Below are positions 22,906 through 33,140 of a stretch of DNA of 64,000 nt, piece by piece. Position 1 is the first letter of the stretch. Every line of letters begins with the position of its first letter. Source of the DNA: Aphelenchoides besseyi (Eukaryota > Nematoda > Chromadorea > Rhabditida > Aphelenchoididae); contig JAMPIQ010000003.1 in assembly GCA_024699855.1 (NCBI GenBank), positions 2,852,001-2,916,000 on the forward strand, written 5' to 3'. The notes below the pieces were generated by a model that saw nothing but the letters and a program-made list of their open reading frames with translations, was not told the DNA's origin and searched no databases. A program made the translations under genes and the position numbers.

Positions 22906-23866
22906 AGTTGTCTGTGTGGATGGGCGTTGGCGTTGAAGGAGTCGTTGGGCCCTTTTTTTGGGAACCGGAAGGTACCGAAAGAGGAATCAATGCCCAATGG
23001 ATGCAACGAACGCTCGAAAATTTAGTGGTTCCAGAGTTGCAAACTTGGCCAAATTTCGATGACCTTGTTTTTCAACAAGACGGTGCTCCACCGCATATTG
23101 GAAATAACGTTCTTGCAGTGCTTGATCGTTTTTTTCCAAATCGATGGATAGCCCGTAGAACCCGACAACACCCGGCTCCTGTTGCGTGGCCTCCTCGGAG
23201 TCCCGACCTCACTTGGATGGATTATTCCATTTGGGGGTTCATGAAGAGCCGGATATTCCATCGGGATCAGCCGCTAGTCACTCTTGAGGAACTAAGAGCA
23301 GCAATCGTGGAAGTTGCCAACGATCTTCGACAAAATCGCGCAATAAGAGAACGAATTGCGGCCAGTTTTCCTCGTCGTCTTCATCAATGCTTGGAACGTG
23401 AAGGCGGCCAAGTGGAAATCCGTTAATCATTTGTTTTTGTTGTTAATTTGTTAATCAAACGCTTCAAATTTAAACATTCAAAGCTGTTTTAAACAGATCG
23501 ACAAAATTGGACCAGAGGGGATTAAGGTGAAATTTTTTCAAATTTTCAAAATTTCAATTTTGTTTCCATTTGAAAATGGGGACCATAGGGACCAAGAAAA
23601 TGTATAACTTGTTCAGAAAAAAATCATCGATAAAAAAGTTATTCGCAAAAAACCGACGGGAGTTCATTTTGCCCCACCCTGTATTTCAGTTCATTGGCAT
23701 TGCGTTTGGCAGACTCACGCTCAAAATCGTCATGGAATTGTGTACCGGAGGCTCATTTGAAAAATACCTCGAAACCTTTACGGACCAAATCGGCGTTCCT
23801 GAAAGCTTCAAGTTTGAGCGCAAAGCCTTGACTGGTTTCGAGTATTTGGAACTTACGACTTGAAGC

Positions 23867-25157
23867 CTTCTTACTGTATGGTGTTCAAATCCAAACCAAA
23901 AAAGCTAGAACAGTTTGTCTGTGTGCGACCGATTTTCTCCGCGTTTATTTTCGAATGAAAAACAGAGTGCGATTCATGCCAATTTGCCTTCCTCTTTTCA
24001 CTCTCCAATGGAAACAAACTCGGCTCGCTTATGCAAAATTACGACTGAACCCCGAAAATCAAAAATGAATATGGAAATTTACATCAAATCAACGCAACTT
24101 CCGTCGTCTTCATCAATCCAAAGCCGCGACTCTTCAATCCGCATCGGTAAGTCATTTTCTTTTTACTTCCTACTAATCATCGTCTGTTTGCAGATTTGGA
24201 CTGGATCGCTTCATCGCCCGCATCTTCTACAGTCGGCGCACTAAATTCGGCAAGTCCATTTTAGTCTTCGTTCCTTACTTCTTTCGCTTTTAGATTTTGG
24301 TTCTAACTCTCTCTGATCTGAACGACCATCAGCCGACTTCTTCAACGGGCAGGCGGAGTGCAACGGTAAGCTCTCTTCTACTCCTCAGCTTCCACTCATC
24401 TCTTTCATTTCAGTTACAAAAGTCGCATCGTCTTCGATCAATGCGTGTGGCTATCCTCGAAACTATTCGAGTTTCCAAATGGTAAACGGCTTTTGCTTTA
24501 CCTCAGTTAACACCTCCCTTTAGTCATCGGACCTTGAAATCGAGAACGAAACCGAGCAATCGCGATTCTTTTTTTCGCCCGATGTGCCGTCTGTTATCTT
24601 CTTTCTTCATAAACTCTTTTCTTTATCTTCAAATTTTCTTAAAATTTGCATTCGTGGTTTATTCTAATCTCGACGGATACAATCAAATTGGTCATTGAGT
24701 GAGCAATAAGGATTTCGTGTTGGATCCGTTAGGATCTTTGTTGTCTCTGCAACGTTTAAGCTTCGGTTGGGTGTTCGAACTGTGTTCATCATTGCTGTCG
24801 GTTTTCGACCATCGGTCATTCGTGATATTTCGATGTTTGGTTGCGCTATCGCACGGACACATTCTTTCTATGGTGCTTTTCTGTTGTCGTTTGTGTACAC
24901 TGCGCCTCAAAAGTTTGCGACCGGTATGATTTTTGGCGGTTTTGTGATAGAATCAATTTAGATACGGGTAAATGGCATGTTATTTGAAAGAGCGGACGAA
25001 ATGCTGATATTATTAGCCGAAAACCGCTTCAGTTTTCATCAACTGGCTGAGAAAATCGATCATGTTGAAATTTTGTTTGACTCAAAAATATGCGACCGAT
25101 TTGTATAGGCGATTGTAAATTTTTATGGCGTTAAAGAAAGTTTACAAAAAGTTCATC
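23867..25157. other. Region with good introns but no consistent reading frame
   Basis: Four well-formed intron-like segments (donors at about 24147, 24254, 24366, 24482; acceptors TTTGCAG, CTTTTAG, ATTTCAG, CTTTAG) separate short stretches between 24060 and 24650. The last three join in one open frame, but the second brings a stop in every phase that fits. This is either a decayed small gene or an exon I failed to place. From 24690 to 25157 I see nothing I can support. Confidence 0.3.
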
Positions 25158-25620
25158 CTAATAACTAGTCGAATTACCGCTTCCTTTAATGACTTCAAAG
25201 ACGCGTGTCGGCGTCGAATTGACCAAATTCTGTAGCGTCGATCGTGAAACTCGTTTCCAAGCGCCTTCGATTGCAGTTTTGAGTTCCGGAACTGATTGAA
25301 ATTGTCGGTTGTTGGCGTAGATTTGTTTCAAAAGATAGCTCCACAAATTTTCCATCGGATTTAAGTCCGGTGAACATGCAGGCCAATCGAGCAGTTCAAT
25401 ACCGTTCGTCGAAAGTCATTGACGTGTTTTGCGACTGACGTGGATTGATGCGTTGTCTTGTTGAAAGACGTGATTTTGACGTCGACGGCGAACGAAATAC
25501 GGTCGAACATGTTCGTCAAGAACTTGCACGTAATCGCTGCTGTTCATCTTCGACGATACAAACACTATCGCAACGGTGTCAGCCGCTGAAAACGACGCCC
25601 AAACCTAAAAATTCTTGATG
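25158..25620 (-). pseudogene. Tc1/Tc3-type transposase fragment
   Basis: The minus strand encodes the C-terminal half of a DD34E transposase: VFQQDNASIHVSRKTRQ, a stop where a tryptophan is expected, then LLDWPACSPDLNPMENLWS and a normal C-terminus ending GSGNSTSY. The N-terminal DNA-binding part and first catalytic aspartate are missing, and no inverted repeats were identified. It appears to have landed on or next to the 5' end of the membrane-protein remnant that follows. Confidence 0.75.
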
Positions 25621-25673
25621 GTTGTAAAGAAGTCTCTTTGACTTATCATAATCGATCCACCGCCGAAATTTCG

Positions 25674-26888
25674 TGGTGATTATCGTCGTGGCTGTTTTGT
25701 AAGTCACTCAATTGTCTTCTTAACTCCTCTTTTTAGGGTTGGATTGGCGGTGATTGTCGCAGCTGTCGTTGGTGTGGTCTGGTACTGCGTGGTGCCATGC
25801 AAGAACACGAAGGTAAGTGTCGATGAAGGTCAACATTCAAGACCTCGGATCGATTCCCTTGTTCTTTTTTCAGAATACGGCTCTAGGATTACCCAAGACA
25901 AAAACCTACAAAGCGCGAGGCGAAGTCGCGGGCAGAGTGCTTGGGATTGGAATTGCCAAAAGATCCCAAGTTGCACGAGTCTTTCCTCGAAAACCGAGGC
26001 AAACCAAAGTCCAAAAAGTACTCCGTCGACGCCTAGGCGCCACTCAAATCACTCACCGACAAGCAGCTCATAAACACGGGCAAAGCATGGAGCCCACTCA
26101 TGGACCGCACACAAGAAGAATCAGTTCGCACCGCCGTGGAGCAGTTTTGCTCCAGAGAAGCCGCGGTCGAGTTCGAGTATCTCTCATGGTTGAGCCAAAG
26201 TTCGAGGTCATCACTCATCTGCTCTCTTTGCCGATTTGGTGGCAACGATTCGACTTGTACTTCGACATGCCAGTCGAAGTTGTTCGTCCGCTGATCAAGG
26301 AGGCAAAGGAACGGTTGATCCGGTACCGAAACAGCTTTGCTGAGGTAAGTGCATTTGACCTTTAATGTTTACTAATCGTTCTATTTTCAGGACTCGATCT
26401 TGCGAGCAACCGTCGACGAAGATCTGAAGGAGTTGGAGCAAGTCGAGATGGTCGCTGACCAAGTGTCAGCGGCCAAGACGGGGGCGGAAAAAGTGAGTTG
26501 ACCATTGATTTTTGATCTAATATTATCTTTTCAATATCGTCTACCGTACTCCTTCCAATCTGACGAGGAATTTGGAATGCTATTCCAGCCACAACAAATT
26601 TTCGCCGCCTGCAATGACGGAATCAGCAAAGAGCAACTGACCGAATTGCGGCGAATAATCAAAGAAATGGAGAAAAAGTTCCAAGTCATCGTGAGTTTAT
26701 TCTTCGCAGCATTAGTCATCACTTCGTTTCAGAACAAAACGGTCTTCGGAGAGAAAACTGCGAAAGACGCGGATCGAATTCGCTTCAAGTCCGAGCAAAT
26801 TGGCAACTTGAATTTCTTCGCGTGCTCTCTGTGCGCGACTGCTCGGAATCGACATGAAAGAGCCAGGGATCAACCCAACACCCACTGA
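25674..26888 (+). pseudogene. Remnant of an unrecognised single-TM protein
   Basis: Exons joined by clear introns encode a transmembrane segment (VGLAVIVAAVVGVVWYCVV). A lysine-rich region follows, broken by an in-frame TAG at about 26031, then a helical region that needs a one-base shift near 26187 (between EFEYLS and VEPKFEVITHLL). It runs on to an acidic coiled region (VDEDLKELEQVEMV), LRRIIKEMEKKFQ and a C-terminus ending QPNTH. An AATAAA follows at about 26943. The start is lost next to a transposase fragment. I do not recognise the family. Confidence 0.5.
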
Positions 26889-26976
26889 ACACGCCATCAT
26901 TCTTCTTATCCTATTGTCCCTGTTGTTGACTGTTGGTGCGAAATAAAACTGTAGGAAAAGTAGGATTGGTTGGAAG

Positions 26977-27327
26977 ATGGGACTGAAGTTGAAAGAAACA
27001 GAAAGTTCGATGATCGAAAATGTCGTTCAAACTGTTGGTCGATGGTCACTTGAAGATTTCTTGGTCAAATCGACGAAGATGCACTTGTCAACAAGATGGT
27101 TTTGCAACGTCTACAAGAACACGATTCTTGAGATGATTCATCTTCATTGCAATCAGATAATACCAGTGGAACGTCAATCTTGCGAATTGCGACGAGAGAT
27201 CATCGTTCAAGTAGAAAAGATCGGTGAAGGTGCTTTGGGTGAGTTGGAATTCAAGTAACGAGATAGCTGGACTGCTTTCAGCGAAATGTACAGTGCAAAG
27301 TTGAAACATCCAGACAATCTGCAATGA
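26977..27327 (+). pseudogene. SH2-kinase fragment (third copy)
   Basis: One frame reads from an SH2-like stretch (RWSLEDFLVKS, ILEMIHLH) through the linker (IPVERQSCELRRE) to the start of a kinase glycine loop (VQVEKIGEGALG). There the frame meets an intron-like GTGAGT...TTTCAG, and the following bases soon stop. Nothing of the catalytic lobes remains. It belongs to the same family as the broken kinase at 11157 and the intact one at 31210. Confidence 0.65.
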
Positions 27328-27390
27328 AAAGTTAAATCACCGGAGTCAGGCGATTGTTTTCATTGACAGATGGTTCATAATTCAGGTGTT

Positions 27391-27669
27391 TTATTTTTGG
27401 TTTTGCAAAGATAGGACAATCAAAAATTTGTTGCGAATCATAAGACTAGCTCCTAAACTGAATGAATTAACGATGGCCAGCATTTGAACGCACTGATAAA
27501 AGAGCGTTTCAATGACAAGTTGGGCTAATTGCTTCGTTTTTTGTGTTTTATGAGCAAACAGCCGTTTTTGAATAAACGGCAAAATTCGAATTCCGGGCAG
27601 AAAGTGGTTGTTTATCATTGTCCGATTCATCGGACGTACGAAACCAAGAACACCCATCCTTACAATCAT
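27391..27669 (-). pseudogene. Serpentine chemoreceptor fragment
   Basis: About 90 residues with an intracellular lysine/threonine-rich loop (KTQKTKQLAQLVIETLF) leading into a hydrophobic segment (YQCVQMLAIVNSF) resemble the third-loop/TM6 region of nematode str/srh-type receptors. No neighbouring exons with other transmembrane segments were found, so it is treated as a fragment. Confidence 0.4.
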
Positions 27670-27998
27670 CGATTGCGCGGATGGGTCCCTTCATAGCCTG
27701 GGAACGACCTCTACTTTCATTTAATCCGACATCCGTGTTCGTCCCTCTCCCTACTTAAATTTGTTTTAACTCCGTTCTTTAGCGCTTATGTTATGGTTTA
27801 TTAACCCAGATTCGAGGACAATAAAGAAGCCTCTTGCTTGGACGTTGATCAAAAAGAACTGCCGACGGGCCCTTAAGAGAATAAGGGCTCAGTAGGCAGC
27901 ATTTGGACGTCTGACTCCAACGAGTTGGACAAAGCCTTTGGATATTTGCAAGAGAACAGTACTCCAGATGTTAATCTTAGTTGTTGCGTACGGACACC

Positions 27999-28332
27999 AT
28001 GCAGATAGTGAGGGAAGGTGAGTGCAAAAATGTATATTAAACGAAAATTTTCAAATTAAAGTGAACGTCCAACAAATTCCGAATGTTCCACTGCCCCGAA
28101 AGTTCGATCTAATCAAAACCGTAAGTCATGTACATTAAAAACAATAGTGGTTGACTAAAAATTTTAGCCCATCAAAGCCGGATTTAAAGGCTTCAAAACT
28201 GCTGCAAAGACAACTTGTCTTTATAAAATCGAAGAAGTTGGCAAATGCATAATTATTGTTAATGTAATTGTCAATTTCGGTACCTGGTTGTCGGAAGACT
28301 TTTTTCCGGAATTGGGATCAACGGTTAATTAA
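27999..28332 (+). CDS. Possible small two- or three-exon protein
   Basis: An ATG at 27999 gives a short exon to about 28016. Two introns (GTGAGT...TTAAAG; GTAAGT...TTTTAG) then lead in phase to a frame ending at the TAA at 28330-28332. The product would have about 75 residues, basic in the middle (KAGFKGFKTAAK) with a hydrophobic run (CIIIVNVIVNF). No family was recognised, and the short first exon makes it uncertain. Confidence 0.3.
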
Positions 28333-28792
28333 GCACATTAAACAATACTCTTGATCAGAATTATACTCTTGTCCGGATCAGCGAAATCCCATTTCCCTGC
28401 CCCTGCACTTTCTCATCTTTCTCTGGCCACAGTACACCTCACTTATCATTTTCGTTACCACCGAGCGCAGTCGACTCAATCGACCGCTCATCGTCTCTCA
28501 CACTTCCGTTCCTTCCCTACTTCATTGTTGCTCTCCGGTTTTGCTGCAATAAACTCCCGTATCGCAATTCATGTTCCCCTATCAGAACAATTCTCATAAA
28601 TCTATAGAAACCGAAAAATTAGAGTTCGATTTTCTACCATGAAAATGACTGTCAGAGAAGAGTCGGCCATGCATTCCCGACTTTTTTGGTGTTTTGTTTT
28701 CGTTGTTGTTTTGGAATGAATGTGATCTGCTGGCGAGTGTTACAACCGATTACATGCACTTGACTAAGATTCTAGGTTGTAGTGGAAACGTG

Positions 28793-29910
28793 AAGAGAAG
28801 ACGAAACGGACGGCGTGGACGAAAGGTTTCGGTTAGAAGCTGCGCATCGTTTTGGACCGCTACTGTCTTCATTCATAAACAAAAAACCTGCGGCGTCAAA
28901 TCTGTTGACGAATATAAACGCATGTTGCGTGTTTTGAAGCAAAAGGCCGACGGCCTGAAAGTATATGAACAACGGGACTACATTCTTATAAAACGGTATG
29001 TTGAGGTTTTGAAATTACGAACTCACGGCTTCTTTTTAGTTACAAACGAGACCTTGTCGATCGAAAATACAAGTTGTTCAAGAAAACCTTCTCGTTGTTC
29101 GCGATGACAAATGCTTCTGACTGCTCTGGTCGATTCACGCATCGAAAGGTCATTGTGGTCACAACATTATGATCAAGAAACTGAAGAGTCAAAGATATGG
29201 AGGGCTGCGCAAGTAAGCTGAGCTCTTCTTGTGCTTTTACATCTCAGCGTTTCAGGGATCTGATATTATCGTTTTTTAGTTGTTGTGAACTTTGCAAGTT
29301 GGAACAATCGAAAATCAAACGCGGAGTAGTTGTGAAACCAATGATCGAAAAGGAGTATAACTCACGTGCTCAAATGGATTTGACATTCTGAAGCTCAAAG
29401 ATTGATCGAACGGGCAAATCGTGACGTCGAAGACTTGATCGCACGCGCGCTTGCCGAACGTTTCTCTACCCGTTGGGTGCCATTACTACCGATGATCCGA
29501 TACCAAAAGGACACGAGGCACCATGCGGGGATCAGAAGGACTCCATATCGTGCACTTTTCGGTAGAGTTCAACGTTAGTTGTCGTAATGAGTTTTCTATT
29601 TTAGGTATCAATCCAACTACTCAGCCACTCAAACTCAATTCAAGTTCCGAAGCAAATGACATTCCACTTGAATCGGTTAAGCCAGATGTCGATGAAATAA
29701 ACGGGAATGCACAAATCGAACCTCCTGTAGTGGTCGATGAACTGATTCTGGATTTGGACCCCGAACGAGCGAATTTAGTGGAGCAGACGATGGGTCGAAT
29801 TAAAATTTGGGAAGCTGTTTTACGGGCCACACAAAACCAAGCCGAACGGATGCTACGCGCTTCGCAAAGACGGTAAGTGCTTCGATCTTCTTGTTTGTTT
29901 TCATTCAGTT
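28793..29910 (+). pseudogene. Integrase-type transposon fragments (KRBA2/SCAND3-like)
   Basis: The first part (VDEYKRMLRVLKQK, RDYILIKRYKRDLVD) matches the N-terminal region that precedes integrases of the KRBA2/SCAND3/Ginger-like group. The second (CCELCKLEQSKIKRGVVVKP, EYNSRAQMDL) is the end of its zinc finger and start of the core. The third (ERFSTRWVPLLPMIRYQKDT, GIRRTPYRALFGR) is the end of the core, followed by an acidic C-terminal exon to about 29910. The central catalytic part is missing and stops lie between the parts. The good splice signals may date from a host-captured phase or from the element itself. Confidence 0.55.
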
Positions 29911-30309
29911 TTAAGGGTTGAAACTGTTCGTGTTGGAACAACAGTTTAAATCAAAATTCTCATGTTGATTGTCACAAGAATGCGAAAATCGCAACATTTA
30001 TCAACCGAAAACATCAAAACACACTCAACTCTGACAAGCTGAATTTCAGCAGTAATCGTTAGAGAAGAAAATCAACTCGTTTGTTTTAAAAGTTTGTTAA
30101 ACATAAGAAAAACTCCAATTAGAAAAGAGACTTCTTGAGAATAGACAATCCTTTATATAGCAATTCAATCACGAAAAAATGTAATTTCAGTCTGCAGAAT
30201 GGTTGGTTGTTTTCATCTGAGTTGCCATCTTGGGATGCTTGTGGAGGTCGTCGTTATTGGACAATAGTGTACAACGCGATTTTGTAGGGAAAAGCTCAGT
30301 TGAGAACGC
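29911..30309. other. No gene seen
   Basis: AT-rich spacer between the integrase remnant and the HLH-like gene, with no supported exon. Confidence 0.5.
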
Positions 30310-30582
30310 TTATCGTCCGGTGTTGAAAGCTCGAACTTCTAAAAGATAAGATTAATGAATTTATATTAACTTACTTTGTGTCTCTGCCAAAAGGTGCTTC
30401 GCTTTCAGTTCCAGAGTTTTCCTTTGAACCTTTTTGATCAGCTTTCTTGCTTGCTCCAAGATATCGGCTTTTTGCATCTGAACTTCAGGGTAAAACTCCA
30501 TCTCTTTGATAACACTTCGAAGCTCCTGGTACTGCAGTTGGAGTCGATGAAGGCGAATCGCTTGGCGGTCACCTTTACCCAT
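30310..30582 (-). CDS. Possible HLH-type small protein
   Basis: From an ATG at 30582 the frame reads a first amphipathic helix (RLQLQYQELRSVIKEM), a short loop and a second helix with the KADILEQARKLIKKVQ pattern that ends many Hairy/REF-1-type helix-loop-helix domains. An intron (GTAAGT...TTTTAG) then leads to a short tail ending at 30310. The basic region expected before helix 1 is weak (GDRQAIRLHR), so DNA binding is doubtful. An upstream ATG at about 30664 begins another short frame, but it does not join in phase. Confidence 0.5.
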
Positions 30583-31209
30583 CTAAGAGAAATTTAGTAA
30601 AAACAAATTTACTTAGCTTTGGATGATGAGGCTCATCGTTTGAATCGTTGTAGCGCTTGGACATGTTGACTAGACTTCAAAACGACTTGCTTTCGACACT
30701 GATGGCTGTGGTTTATATGTAGCTTCCGATCTGTCAGTTGAGTCGCTTTGGTTCATCTAACTAAATTGATTGGGACCTCGAGGTATTTTCGTTTTGAATT
30801 TCAAATTGACATTTGCAACCCAAAATGTCCCGAAGGAATGACTGCTGATTAGTGGTATTGTTGTCACAATTTATGGTTGCGACCACCGGGTCGATCAAAA
30901 GATCGGTCGAGTTACACAACACTAGCAGTTTGAGTTATAAATGTGAAGCGTCGATCAGTGGCTGTCAACAAACTGAAAGAATACCCCGATGGTGTTTCTT
31001 ACTATCGTCGTATCCTGCAGCTGATTGCAAATTTTTTCAAGTCATCGTCTTAGAATTTCATGCCGTTGATCAACACGTTCAAAATTAGCATTTTTGAGTA
31101 TGCAAATTTTATTTGACTGTTCCACGAATCAATCAAATTCGTCAGTTGGAATCTATTCCGAGCTTTCGAACAGTCGTCCCAAATTATTGTTGAAACGTTG
31201 AATCCTGAG

Positions 31210-33140
31210 ATGCCGACGACAACGACGACTGAGGGATCAAAAGAAGGTAAATCGAAAGAGAGCAGATGGAGGACGTTGCCGGACGATTTGGCGGCTTTGA
31301 GTTTCTACGTTGGCTTTTTGCCTCGGTGAGTTTAATGGGAATACGAGATTTGATTTGCTGTTTCAGAGATGCCGTTGAATCACTATTGAAAAACGACGGC
31401 AACTACGTTATTTGGGCCGAAGAACGCGAACGCGGATCACGTTGGTGTTTCATGTTGGCAGTTCAGACGAAGACTGGAAAAGTGGGTTCCAAGTCACTTT
31501 GTGTGTGGAACGACCACTTTTCTTTTTCAGGTCCGACATTTGAATCTCAACTTCTCTCCGACTGGTGGCGAAAAATGTTGGACTGTTGAAATGATGAAGG
31601 AAGCGGAGAAATACCGTGCCCCGACAATCACAGAGCTTGTTTCTGCTCTTCATCAGAAAGCAGACATCTCGTTCACTGATGGTTCCGAACCAATCAAACT
31701 CGTCAAATCGGTCAAGCGTTCTTCAAAACTCTTCTGTGAATGCAAGGACTTGAAGATTAACGGCAACCGTCTTGGAGAAGGTAAGTAGTAGAATTCTTTG
31801 ATCGATTAATTGATTTTCTAGGAAACTTCTGCAACGTCATTTTGGGAAAGTTGGTAACGCATGGAAGTACGGATAAACCAGTGGCGATCAAAGCGTGCAA
31901 AGATATTATGCCCGATGCGGTCAGTTTTTCTTCTCTATTCCATTTACTGTTTAAGTTGCAGATTGAAGATCACATTGCACTTGACCAGAAGGAACTCTTC
32001 ATGGAAGCAAAAACACTTTCAAAACTTCAACATCCCAACATCATCGAGTTTTTAGGAATCATCTGCTTCAAACCACCGATCAAAGTTAGTTTTATGCAAA
32101 AGCCATAGAACAAAGACTCGATTCCAGATTGTGATGGAGTTCTGTCCGGGTGGAAGTTTGTTCATTCATCTGCAAAAACACGCGGAGAAGATCTCAGTTG
32201 GCGAACGATTGCTCTACATGTTTGAAGTCGCACGTGGAATGTACTATCTGGAACAACGCGAAACAATTCATCGTGATCTGGCGGCTCGCAACTGTCTAAT
32301 CAGCAAGGACTCAACGATCAAGATTGCCGACTTTGGTTTGAGCATCACGAAGAAAGCGGCCGTACATGAACGTTGTCAAAAGCTTCGAGTGCCAATCCGC
32401 CAAATGGCACCGGAAACCATCGGCCGACAACCACGGTTCTCCAACAAGTCGGACGTTTGGGCCTACGGTATGTTTATTTGGGAGGTTTTCAGCAACGGTC
32501 AGAAGGCATGGATAGATGAGGAGGTCAAATTCATCGCCCAGAACATCAAAGAGCGCAACATGCCAACTTTGCCAGGTCAGTGATGAGAACGAACGAGTTT
32601 TCATTTCTTGTTTTCAGCCAACACTCCTCGTGAAGTCTTTGACATAGTCGCCAATTGTTGGGAACTTGAAATCGAAAAACGCCCGAGTTTTAAACAACTT
32701 ACCGAGGTCACCAGCAAACTCGTCCAGGACCCGAAATTCGCGCTTCCACCGATCTCAGCACGTACCATCTGTGTTTACAAGGGGTTGAATCCACGCAAAA
32801 GCGACGACTTTGAAATCGAAGCAACAGTCAAAAATTCACCTCGATCGCTCCATGTAATCTCAGAGTTGATGATTCTTATTATTGATTTCAGGCCCAAACT
32901 GAGACCCAACAATCACCAGCTGATCGCCGTCGACAATCACGTGATAAAAACAGAACCAATCGTCGCGGAACACGATCTACTTTTTCCAGCCGATCATCGC
33001 GTGACAAGAATGTTCGTCAGTCTCCTCTTGGAGAAAATGTCAAACACATCAAGTTAGTTGTGGACAAACAAACTAATCTCTTTGTTTGCAGGACCAAAGG
33101 TACCGATCGTCGCACTAACAAACCGGACGGCGCGGAATAA
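31210..33140 (+). CDS. SH2-domain non-receptor tyrosine kinase (Fer/SPE-8-like), intact frame
   Basis: About eight exons. A short threonine-rich N-terminus is followed by an SH2 domain at about residues 30-125 (LSFYVGFLPR, LLKNDGNYVIW) and a kinase domain at about 150-420. Kinase motifs: GEGNFCNV loop, VAIKACK, glutamate helix LFMEAKTL, HRDLAARNCL, ADFGLSITK, RQMAPETI (glutamine where WMAPE is usual), SDVWAYGMFIWE, and RPSFKQL at the end. A basic RS/RQ-rich tail of about 90 residues follows, to the TAA at 33138. In nematodes this family is greatly expanded and many members act in sperm activation. The SH2 phosphotyrosine arginine (FLVR) is replaced by tryptophan. At least three broken relatives lie within 23 kb. 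Confidence 0.93.

Larger units (their letters stand above)
15779..23426 (+). pseudogene. Transposase of the outer element, split in three
   Basis: The frame begins with ATG ACT at 15779, is interrupted in its third codon by the Tc1 element, resumes at 17409, and has one intron near 17611-17658. It is interrupted again at 18079 by the LTR element and finishes at the TAA before 23427. Domains are an N-terminal helix-turn-helix region of the type paired with mariner-like transposases (AFLRIFIEEHYDYWKF), the catalytic D in NLVFTDEAHFHLDG, the second D in LVFQQDGAPPHIG, and the third in WPPRSPDLTWMDYSIWG. The spacer and last residue suggest a DDxD arrangement as in mariner relatives found across arthropods and nematodes. 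Apart from the two insertions I see no stop or shift, so the gene was probably intact when hit. Confidence 0.8.
15556..23681 (+). mobile_element. Outer Tc1/mariner-superfamily element carrying two nested elements
   Basis: Ends read CAGGGTGGGGCAAAATG and its reverse complement, with TA at 15554-15555 and 23682-23683. The inverted repeats are about 187 bp (15556-15742; 23495-23681) and differ by little more than a 2-nt indel. The element sits in the pyrimidine tract of a kinase-pseudogene intron, only a few bases before the TTTCAG acceptor. A Tc1-like element (15787-17408) and an LTR retrotransposon (18080-22905) are inserted in its transposase gene. The element proper is about 1.7 kb, the usual size. 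Confidence 0.9.
11157..23866 (+). pseudogene. SH2-tyrosine kinase (Fer/SPE-8-like) pseudogene shattered by transposons
   Basis: Pieces in order and on one strand: start exon 11157-11279 and SH2 exon from 11322 (FSCFFGV...LTEDGVFAV); SH2 remainder and linker about 14741-14934 (DEKFRPASIV, NVVIFAALEEKLG); N-lobe exon 15178-15359 (GYGNFGGIYCG, VAVTVC, FIRETRLMRSVWHPNV); C-lobe exon from 23690 (IVMELCTGGSFEKYLETF). Each piece matches the corresponding part of the intact kinase at 31210-33140, including intron positions. Decay marks are two stops in the N-lobe, a locally shifted beta3 strand where the VAIK lysine reads as threonine, a stop soon after YLEL, and no HRD or DFG segment. Insertions: a LINE in the SH2 exon, a solo LTR in one intron and an 8.1 kb Tc1/mariner-type composite in another. 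Confidence 0.85.

Noticed and set aside
24692..24961. Two overlapping hydrophobic plus-strand ORFs
   Set aside because: Both depend on T-rich sequence, lack introns and give no recognisable domain.
27700..27945. Possible second solo LTR around a GTTTATTAACCC stretch
   Set aside because: The motif recalls the other LTRs, but no TG...CA ends with matching 5-bp flanks could be found.
28351..28599. ORF rich in His/Ser/Leu after the small gene
   Set aside because: Composition follows low-complexity C/T-rich DNA, with no splice or start context.
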